Position numbers and translations under genes: made by a program. A DNA stretch of 64,000 bases, from the NCBI GenBank assembly GCA_003342895.1, contig PTFA01000011.1:2715644-2779643 (forward strand), read 5' to 3'. Each line of letters begins with the position of its first letter. Position 1 is the stretch's first letter. Positions 53,964-64,000 of the stretch are shown piece after piece. A model generated the notes under the pieces. It saw only the letters and a list, made by a program, of their open reading frames with translations, made no database searches and had not been told where the DNA came from. The stretch comes from Casuarius casuarius. Taxonomy: Eukaryota; Chordata; Aves; Casuariiformes; Casuariidae.

Positions 53964-56900
53964 GTCGAGTTTGGCTTTCTAGTGAGTTGTAGGAAATCAA
54001 GGACAATGAAAGCTGGGAGGCTGAAGACCATTAGAGATCTACCATAACTTCAAGTGTGTACCACAGCTTCTGTGCTGCGTTTCATCTTGCTATTTCCTGT
54101 CCATTGTGATGCGGGATACTGCTGGATTTGTTCAAGTATAGAATGACTAACTGTTTCCCATACTGAGAAAAGGATTAGCATTAATGCCTAGTAAGAAGTG
54201 CATTAAAATCTGGATGCCATATACTCAATTGCAGATAAAATCATGGACGTTGTTGTCACTGTGATTCAGCGTATCTATCATGTTGTTTCTCTGGCAGTGT
54301 ATTTTATTTAGTTGAGCAGAGTGCAAATCTTAAGGGTTTGATCTCAGAATGTTTAATTTGGACAAATGTTAATTTAACAAGCAGAGCATAAAGAACGCGC
54401 TCACATTTAAATATAGTGCTCACTAGAAGCCTCCCAACTGTAATGTAAAAGGCCACAGGACTTAGTGTGGCTATTTCTGCTTTCAGATGTCATCTCTAAT
54501 TACAAAAATTTGCTGTCAGATTTTGAGGCTAAAGGTATATGATGGCTGTTGTTACAGTGATGTAGATGAAACAACTGGTAAGATACACTGTTATCACTCC
54601 TTATAAAATATAAATAGTAATGTTATTCAGGTGATGGTGGTCTGTGGTCATAAATTAAACAAGGTTTGTAGGTGGAGGCAATTTCATGCATTAGACTACC
54701 TCAGGACACAATCTTTCATGCAGTCATGCTTTTCTTCTGGTCTGCTTTAGACAGAGTAGAAATTTTGTCTGTTTTTTTTTTCCATGATACGAATTGGTCT
54801 GATAAAAGCTATACCTCCCACTTACAAATCTTTTGTTGTCCATGGAGTAAAATTGATTTTTTCAACACACAGAAGTGCAAGCAGCTATACAATAACATAA
54901 ACAGTATGCAAATGTCAAAAGTCTAAAATCTCAAAAAACATTTACTGCATATCTTTAAAATGTAAGAGCTACTAAAGTACTATTTGTGTGGAGGACTTAG
55001 TTAGCACAGGAAACTTAAGAGTAAATTAGGAATATTGATTCCAACAATATTTTTATACATTTTTAAGGGAACCTTTCTAATTTTTATGTTATGGTGAGGC
55101 TAAAAAAAAAGCAAGTTTCAACATGTGCAGTGTGACTTAATTTGCATAAAATATATCTATAATAAAAATTTAGAACTCTGTGGGCATAACTAGAGCTAGG
55201 TTTTGGATAATTAAATCTTTAGCATAAAATCATTTAAACATGTGGAGAACTTACAGAAATAACCACACTAAGCAATTCATATAAACAATGTTTTGTAAAT
55301 GCTTAACTGCACTATAAAGACTTAAAAAAAGATCATACACTTCTAGAAGAGCAGAGTTTGACACAGAAATAGAGAGACAAGCTGACTAGGGTAGGGCTGA
55401 ATATATAGGCTATGAATAACTGTTTGTTCATATTAAATGACTCAAACTACTCCACAAATCTGCACCACTGTGAAATTTAACTGGGCATCAGAAGTCGAGT
55501 TTCCATGTAATTTAGGGCAGTGTGAGGTCAACAGCCTTTTTACTTTTCTATTCACTGTCCCAAATCCATGCTGGAATTTGAAGGAGAGAGGAGCCTGTGC
55601 AGTGTAACCATCCCCTCCACACACACACCCCTCATGGACTTTTTTCTCAAGTCCGAAACCCAAGGACTGGATGACTGCAACTTTACCTCAGACCATTTGT
55701 TAATTTACTGACCATCTTTCTGAAAGCCCTGGTTCTGGCTTTGAGATCTGCTTATAGCTGTGTGATTTGGCAGGTGGCAACCGGCTGCAGTGACTACACT
55801 AGAAATAACTTCACAGAACTGAAGGTACTAAGTATAATTCTAAATTATCATAATTCCATTCTATATTAGGCTTAAGAGTCCCTATTCTAGCTTCACATGC
55901 TCCTTTTGAAGTCAATAAAAGTTGGGCTAGTGTAATGGGAGTGCATGTGGGCTCTCTCATAGGTCTAATTGAGAAAGCATCTTTCCTTTGACCTGATTAG
56001 ACACCACACTTGCTCACAAAGCATGTTTAGAAACCAAGTGGCGTTGAGATGGACATGACGGAAGGTACATTTGTCTCCTAACAATCAAGGTTAGACTGAA
56101 CAAAAGGAGAAGTTGTGTGTCCTACTGATGGAGGAGTTCCTTCTAAGAACTCTATAATTGAGCAGGGTGACCTAGGAATTCACCACCTGTTTGACACAAA
56201 TATTATTGTTTTGTAGCTAGAGAACTTTAGTCTCCAAATCTGTCAACACAGGAAGGTCAGTACTGAGTTGCTGCGTGTGGGAACAACATAAGGACTGCAT
56301 AAAAATAACGTTTTTAAACAACTGTCCTATTAATGTTCTGTTTTTAATGTAGGAATCAGAACAGTTCAATAATTTTATTAAGATAACTTGGTAGAAAAAG
56401 AAAAAGCTCATTGGATATAATTTAGCAGATAACATTGTTATGTATCAGGATATGTAGCCTGAGTATAGAGCTTCAATCTATAAAATAAAGTAAAATTAAG
56501 CCATCTTAAACCATTTTGTAGTTTTGTAGACCCCAGTAATGTTATGAAAGTTGAGGAACCTTTAGTGTTTGCAGTATCATTGTTCCCCTTTAGCTGTTTT
56601 ACACAGTAGTTTAGGAACTATTTACTTGTAAATGCAGATTTTTATGGCTCGGTTTTCTGAGTGTAAACATCTCTGATGGTCCCAACAAAGGCTGCAGCAG
56701 TTTGATTATGATTTCTGAGGAAAGTCAGTAGCAAGAAATTAAGAAAAAAATCACTCTCCCTCCCCCAAATCTGTGCCTATTGAGTGTGCTGCTGCAAATG
56801 ACCATACTACCCAATTTGGTAGTTATTATGAAGGAAATGTATGTTCAGAATAGCACAAATGAAAAAATATACATGTAAAGAATAGAATCACTGTGTAGTG

Positions 56901-59900
56901 TCTGTATTCCTAAAATTCATTACAGCTTATGGAAAAATTCTTTTCTGGAATATGTAGTCAGCTTAGTGCGTACTTAGCCATTAGTTTGAAAAAAAGTTAT
57001 TTCATAGGCAGCCATGGTATCTCTTCATAAGTTGCTGCCAAAAGGAAATGTGAAATTCCTGATGGCATCATTCTGTCTAATAGCTAACTCTAACTAGGAC
57101 AGCATTCAAGATAAATGTGTAACAGTGGAACCCTGAAGCTAGGTTTTAGTCTTCTTCACGCCAATGTTACATTTGTGTCATGGCATAGACTAAATCAGGA
57201 GTACATGGCTTTAACAATATTGCCTTCTATTCCAAATATGAAGAAATACTTTTCTTACTTGTCCTTGGAATACTTTACGGCACAAAAAAATTCCTTACTT
57301 AATGTTATTCCTGCTTACTGATAAAATGAGGCCATATAATCAACTATACTTTGGGAAAAAAAATGACACAGGCAGACGATAATATATAAGGCATCTCAAT
57401 AGCCTATCTTGTAACCTGTTTTACATAGCTTAGATGAAAAATATCTTTTGCTACAACAGTTTATTGCTAATCTCTCAAATCAACACTCCCTATGCAGTAA
57501 AGCTTCCATCAGAGGTCTAATCCTGCTCCTATTTAAGTTAGTGAGAAAAACAGAATAGGTCTGGGCCAGTGTATGCAAAGAACAATGTAATCTCTGTAAA
57601 TAAACAGACATTCTTCTTGTCATAGGGCAAGAAGCAGCAAGTATTAGGAAAGACGTACAGATAATTTGCTTCTGTTGCTGTACATTAAGCCTGTGATCTT
57701 ACTGGGACTTTCAGTGCATAATGGTGGATAACACTGAAGTAAATGTTGCAAGGAAAGAAAAACTGTTTTTTGTATATGGCAATACTGCATGTCCCAGATA
57801 TACTCAAGAATGGAATGTGGTAGTAAAACCCCCTAGGGTTTGTGTTTAATCTCATACCCAGCCAGTAGCTATACACCATTTATATCTTTGTCTGATAACT
57901 TTGGAACATTTATTCTATACTCCTAAAAGGGATTAAGTATTTTGAAGCATTTTCTTTCTGGTCACTAGCACAGCAAAGAAGAGAAGAACATAGTAGTGAA
58001 TTCATAATGCTTTGGCTCAAATCCCACTTTTTCTGCTACTTTTTTTCTTCTACTTTTTCACTACTTTGTGATCTTTCCCCAGTATTTAGAGTTCCCAAGC
58101 CTGGTTTTCAAAATATAAATGCATTAAAAATGATCAAATATGTTGATAGTGTGTCAAAAGATGTATGATAAATGTTATCTGAACTGACATGTTAGCGCTG
58201 CATGCCATGGAAACATGCCCATAGAAAATGGACACTTTGTCAGTAAGGAGGTACTGTCTTTCTCAGACAGGTGGCTGGTAACCTCTACTGACACTGTCTT
58301 TGTTCAGATTGAGTACATGTCACAAGAAGTGCAATTTGGTGCTGTTTACCCTTGCCATGAATAGAAATGACAGATTGCATGTTGCCTCTGAGATACCACC
58401 ATCTCATCAGCTGTTCCCAGGGAGGTAGGCTAGGAGAAGTTGTTCTTCAGGCAGGTTACTTACTTTCTCTGTTCAGTACCATTATTATAGAAGGTGATCC
58501 TTTCCTGTCTCAAAAAGATACTCCGAAGATGAACACGCTGGTGATTGTAAAGGCTTAAGACACTTGATAGAGAAAGACCAGTTAATCCCTTATAGCAGCT
58601 CAGTCCCATACATGCATACTGAGAACAAGTTTACGGTCCTAAAAACTGTTTTTTAACTGCTCACTTAGTTCAAAACAAAAGGTTGGAAAAAACCCAGCAG
58701 TTTGCAATGTTGGTAGGGATAACTAGGGCCTGTCTAGAGGGCATTGCTGAAAGTTCTTGGAAAGAGGGTAATATTTACAGTTCTGGATACACAGAATCAT
58801 CTCAGAAATAAGAGATCTTAATGGGAGAAATATGTTCTTCAGGAGAGCTAATCAGTTATTATTGAATGGAATTTTTCTTAGCAATTCACTCAGTAGACTT
58901 TCCCACGTTATGGGTGGTCATAATGGTGATATACATCTAAAGAAATTAGTGACCGGACTGTGCCCTTTTTATCTAGTGCAGTGGGATCTTTTTCATTCTT
59001 TTTTGCTTTTATTATATATAAAGTGAAGCAATAATCTTTTTGATTTTTTTCTCTTAGATATTAAGATTCTGAGTAAAACTGTTAGAGGAATAGTCCACAG
59101 CGCATGCTTGCCAGAATGCTTTCAAATACAGAAATGTGTACAAGGGATATCTACATTGTGCTTTCCAGCATAAGGAGCAACAAGTGTGTATACCTAGATA
59201 GCAGTACTTTATGAAATGAATAAATCAAGCTTTGAGTGTTTCTCAAAGTGTCTTGGTACATTCATGGCCGCTTAAAACATACATTCTAATGCTTTCTGTG
59301 TGGTGTAGTAAATACAGTCACTTACTCCTATGTTTTTTTGAAGTGTATCATCAAATGTATTATGTATCAAAAGAAAGAAGAGAATAAAATAATAGATAAT
59401 TGGAGTATGTTGTGTAAGTGTAAAACAAGTTGTTCTTTGAGACACATGAACAGTGAAGTCAGGTTTTCTGTAGATCTGTGCTCTAAAACTCCATTCCGTG
59501 CTGCTGTGTGTCCTCTGCAGCACAAGCATTTTGTGCTGGAGTTATCTCAGCAAAGGCAAGAAGGAAGATGTGCTATGGCTGGTTCCAGTTAGGAGCATGC
59601 CCTCTGGCCAGCCAGCACACAGAAGAGGCCAAACAGAACAGATGCACTCTTGAGCTTTCTTTCACTAGGGTCAGTAATTTCAAGCTCTGGTTGTCACAAA
59701 ATATTTGGAATTTGTCTAACACTGAGATTTTGTCCCCACCTTTATTTTAATAGCTAAAGTATTCAGAAGTTATTAATAGGAGGAATTGTGGACAGGCAGG
59801 CACAGAAACCCCGTTTCTTTAGGAAACCAGCTTTCTCCTTTTATACGTTAGTTGGCTTGAAAACCTTTTCCTTTTTATGCAAAAATCTCCTGTTCTTTCA

Positions 59901-62900
59901 TTTTCAGTAAAAGGTGGATGAAACACTACAGTTAAAATACTGTTATAAAGCTGAATCAAAGTCATTTCAGTACTTGTGAAATGCTGATCTGGTGTGGCAG
60001 GGCTATCAATAAAGTCAGTAGCATGCAGTAGAATGGAACAAAGATACTGAATCTTGAAGAAGGCCTTGGACAGTAAGGAATAAAAAAATTATGCAAGTAC
60101 TGGAAACAAAAGTTCCAAGTGACAGTGTAACACAGGTGGAATGAAGGTCAATCTTGAGCCCTCCAGAAGTTTAGGTGAAATCACATGGGATTTATTTTCA
60201 TATTTTTTCTGAAAGTAAGTAAAACAACACATTAAGTGCATATTTCAAGAATTTTATAGATAATGATCCTGCATGTCTTCCTTCGTAGCTAGATGAATTA
60301 TTTTCTTTCTCTGCAGTAAGTGATAGCACATACAGAATGTCTGTTCACCTCTCTCAGGATATGACCATCTTCTTTATTTTTTGGTACACATCCAATTGAT
60401 GAGCCTTTGTGTCCCAGACAAATTATTTTAGCCCTTTCAACATCTTGAAACAGTTTATCATCAGACTGCTGTATTTTCTTTACTAATAATTTCACAAAAC
60501 ATGCCAGGTCAGAGGAGCCAGTATTAGTTTCTTTTATTGTAGTGTATCCAATAGCTGGTATTTCCATTAACTTCAGAAGACTCCATCTTCTTTCACAAGT
60601 TAAATTGATTTGTTATGTATTGGCAATTTATCTTCAGATGAATATTTTGAAGAAGGTTAGACAAGTGACAATCTGTTTGCAAATGTTGTAATTATAAATA
60701 GCAATCACAACATCTCTTTTAAACAGCAGTGGCTTCAGCAGTTTGCCACATGTAAATTAATGACAGTTTCTCCTTTGATATCTTGGAGATTCCTTATTTT
60801 GGGATTTGGTGCATTTTTTTAGAGTGGCTGTAGCCTTAACATCTGTGACAAGTCCAATGAGGTTAGAACTATAGCTAGATATTTAAGAGAATGTTTTCAC
60901 TCTGTGGTGCTTCAGAGAGGCATCTTCATAGATCCGTTCATAAATTACCTGCTGATAAGTAAGTATTAGAAAAAAATCAATTAGGTCTAGATCAAATAAT
61001 TAGATCTAGGTAATAGATTTGTCTAAAAGTCGTATTTAATATGTACAAAGACATGGTTTATCTTTTTGCCAAATGGCTCTTGTGAGCACTGCCTTTAACT
61101 TAGCCTTATGGAAAGCTTTCGTGACTTGTTGTCCTTAAAATAATAAAAAAATCTTATCTCCTAAAGCTAATCCGTATAGGTAATACGGTGTTTAGTGTTC
61201 TAAATAAAACACTGCATTTCCACCAAGCACTCAAACTGAAGGTCTGTGCTAGTAAGAATGGATTAAGAATCATCACATTGGAAGCTAATGCAACAAATCC
61301 TACTGGGGAGGAATTTTTTCAGATATTTTCTCCTCATAGGAGATAAATATCGATATTACACTCTGTAAGGTGGTGAGAGATGACATGGTACTTAATATTA
61401 AGTCATTGGTCATGGAAATGAAACTGTATGTGCTGTCTGTAAATAAATAATCTCAAAATAGGAGTTTCTGTTATTTTAAATTTACAGTTATATGTGCCGT
61501 TTTAACTGTTTAAATTTTCTTCTTACAGTGTTGGTCACACATTATTACCTAACAGAAAGACAAGAGAAATAAACTGAATAAAGAATAAATAAAGAAGATA
61601 CATTTGGAACTGATGGATCGTTTTGTCATAATTCTGCTGTTGCTGTCTTGGTGGGAAGCGCAGGGGATATTAGTGCTCCCTCTTCTGCTTCAGCAGCCCC
61701 AAAGCAATTAGCAAATAATAGCATTCTTTGTGGCAAAAGTTTATATTTCATTTGAATGCTAAGAAAACCCTGAAGACTGTACTAAAGCCACAAGTGACCT
61801 CATTTGAAATGCCTTGCATGAAGAAAAGAAAGTGGGGAGGGGTAAAAATTCAGGCTTTGAAGCAGAAGCTCAGTCTTAATCACATAGTTTCATTTTAGTT
61901 CTTTAGTTTATACATGTAAATAGTTTATACTTGTCAAATAAAATAGTTCTCTCTATGCAATTTTAAAGGTTATATTTAATTCTTCATCTTTTATTCCTGT
62001 TTTATTTTACAAGTTGAAGCTGACAGTGGACACACTGATGGTAAATTTTATGTATAGGTACATACTTTAAAATCTCAGGGTAAGTATACATGAAAACTAT
62101 ACAAGAATATTAAGTGCAATGCCATTGATTTAACTAAATGCAAAGACAGACTTGTACACAAAACCAGAATATCTTAGAAACATATGCTTACAAAGACAAT
62201 GTGAAGTTGACTTCTGCTAATAACTTGCCATTCATATTGATTTCTCTGGAAAATTGGAGATCAGTATTTCTCAGTCCCTAAATCCCCTTTAAGTTTTGTA
62301 AAATTTCCCTCATTTTCCCTAATTATATCTACTGTTAGAGAAGCAAATACTTCTGTAATCTGAAATGAAAAGACAAAACTCAATATATTTCCAGTCTTAG
62401 TGAGAGTGAGTCTGGGGCAATTTGGTCTCAAGAAACTACCAAAAAGGTATATGACATAATAATCTTCCTTGTTTTCTTTATCTTATCATAAAGCATACCT
62501 ATTTGTGGAAATGTTACTACAGGATTTATTTCACATGTTACAGTCTTAGAATGCGTTCTTGGCAGTTTTTAAAACCTTTCTAGTTCAGCTATAAGAACTG
62601 TAGCATATTCTTAATCATCACTATGACAGTGGAACAAAAAATCTACAGTTCTTTTCAATATTCCATGCACTTGTATAGATGTGTTCTTTCAAGGGACATT
62701 ATGGAAGGGATTTTCATTTTGATTTGCTGAAGGCTCATCATAATTTGACTTGTTCTCCCTTTTTTGTAGTAAATTCCCGGGAAAAAAATACAAAATGTGG
62801 TAAAACGCAGGAGGGACTCTGATGTTAGAAAAATCATTCAAGTACCTCAAATGATAAAAAAATTAATGATGCTCTTATGATATTTAACAGTACGGATATG

Positions 62901-63760
62901 CCACAAAATAAATAACTTGGGATATAGGGGGATAGGAATTTTTTACTGCCAGTGTCTTAGGAGAATTCATGTGATCCCAAAAGAAAGCCAGTTTTAAAAC
63001 AGGATTTTATAACAGTCTCCTTAGCGCCCTTGAGAGTCGGACAAACTCCCACTACATTGCTGCTTTGCAGGTCCTTCCGTGTTGTCACACAGGGCACTTC
63101 TGACATAGCAGCTCTCAGTTCAACATGAGAGGCATGTTCTATTTGGATTTTAGGTAAGAAATACGTTGCTTTTAGCCAGTTAGCCACTTATTCACCATTG
63201 ATTCAAGTTCAGGTGTAGATAAAATACTTGAAAAGAATTTACTTTCAGTATACAAAATAAACAACACGGGTACTTTTTTTTTTTTAATAAAGGACATCAA
63301 TGAGGAACTGGAAGAAAATATACTTACTGTATTTATACTGAAATAAGCCTGGATAGTCTCTGTCTATAGATAAACACCCTGCTAGATTGCCTTGGACACT
63401 TACAGGAATTTTGTCTTCCTGCATCCACTGCATTTCACACCCATGTCATTGTAATGTGCCTTTATAGATTATTTTCTTTTAAGGATCCTTTAGGACATGT
63501 AGTGAGAAGCAGTGCTTCCACTTGAAACATATTTAATTCTGATTTATTCAGGAGATAGCACTCCTCAGTCCTAGCACTCCTCTAACTATATTAAGCAGCA
63601 TTTCATTCCTTTGAAGCACCAAATGTCTCTTTGTAAGACCAAGTGACATCAGCTGTACTTGATTACTTATTTAGCAATTCTTCACACAGCAATGGCTAAT
63701 CCCTTCCCAAGTCCTTCCCCTCCCTGTACTCTTTCATCTTTTAATATGAAGTGTTCTCAT

Positions 63761-63810
63761 TGACCGACATTGAACATATATAAATTGATTGACACTGAAC
63801 ACATATAAAT
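63761..63810. repeat. 25-bp tandem duplication, diverged
   Basis: Units 63761-63785 and 63786-63810 share GACA-TGAACA-ATATAAAT and differ at four positions. All four differences are C/T transitions. Confidence 0.85.
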
Positions 63811-64000
63811 CTATATGTTAACAAATATGCTTGATAAAAACATTTAATTAGGGTAACTGTATGTCTCTTCACTGAGATCAGACACAGTGACAATCAGCTA
63901 CTAAAGGCCACAACAATTGGAGTTATGAATCCCTGAAACCTTTCTTTTTCAAGGGTTACTATTATGTAGTTTTGAGAGACTGTAGTTTCAGGGAAATGCG

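Larger units (their letters stand above)
19628..64000 (+). other. EPHA6: EPHA6 intron 2, 5' part (phase 0, exceeds 44 kb)
   Basis: From the donor at 19628 to the window end there is no exon coding for the rest of the ligand-binding domain. In Eph genes that is one exon of roughly 660 bp, and it would show as an open frame of more than 200 codons; none exists. The intron therefore exceeds 44 kb, consistent with EPHA6 being a very large gene in vertebrates. Contents: 19.63-24.09 kb nothing recognised; 24.10-24.29 hAT-like element; 24.3-27.26 only an AT tract; 27.26-28.26 CR1; 28.3-34.1 unique-looking, with a C-rich tract at 30.25; 34.18-34.43 minisatellite; 34.4-51.1 only short duplications and homopolymers; 51.15-51.72 CR1 ORF2 piece; 51.7-64.0 two short duplications. 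Confidence 0.75.

Noticed and set aside
55890..55935. TTTTGAAGTCAATAAAAG and a similar stretch near 57.52 kb, resembling a dispersed sauropsid repeat word
   Set aside because: Only short, degenerate similarity over tens of bases; boundaries could not be set.
1..64000. Endogenous retrovirus, CRISPR array, operon or novel multi-gene system
   Set aside because: No LTR pairs, gag/pol/env-like frames, regularly spaced repeats with unique spacers, or gene clusters were seen. The window is vertebrate intronic DNA.

Overview
The window is vertebrate nuclear DNA: AT-rich, CpG-poor, without bacterial gene structure, and with no open frame longer than 151 codons. CR1-type LINE fragments combined with an otherwise low visible repeat load point to a sauropsid, most likely a bird. 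A turtle or crocodilian cannot be excluded by eye. Three isolated N bases (4260, 15837, 19111) show that this is draft assembly.

The only coding sequence I can support is one 65-bp exon on the + strand at 19563-19627. It has a clean polypyrimidine tract and AG before it and GGG|GTAAGT after it. It encodes 22 residues that read as the first strand of an Eph receptor ligand-binding domain, and it fits EPHA6 best. The window is therefore the inside of a very large EPHA6 locus. Bases 1-19562 are the 3' part of intron 1 (phase 1) and 19628-64000 are the 5' part of intron 2 (phase 0). The signal-peptide exon must lie upstream of base 1 and the long ligand-binding exon 3 beyond base 64000; neither is visible here.

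Intron 1 holds a possible MIR SINE (about 6.9 kb) and two old, diverged CR1-family copies of opposite orientation (13.0-13.7 kb minus, 14.3-15.4 kb plus). Intron 2 holds a small hAT-like inverted-repeat element (24.1 kb), a 1-kb 5'-truncated CR1 copy in antisense (27.3-28.3 kb), a diverged minisatellite of about 42-bp units (34.2 kb), and an internal CR1 ORF2 fragment without its 3' end (51.1-51.7 kb). Several short tandem duplications and homopolymer tracts are scattered through both introns. The remaining sequence looks like unique intronic DNA.

I found no RNA gene, promoter or CpG island, CRISPR array, endogenous retrovirus, or anything resembling a novel multi-gene system. The best leads are the exon and its three apparent substitutions, the minisatellite, the anomalous 3'-less CR1 piece, and an AATAAA plus poly(A) configuration at 40.6 kb that could mark a retrocopy, which is rare in birds.
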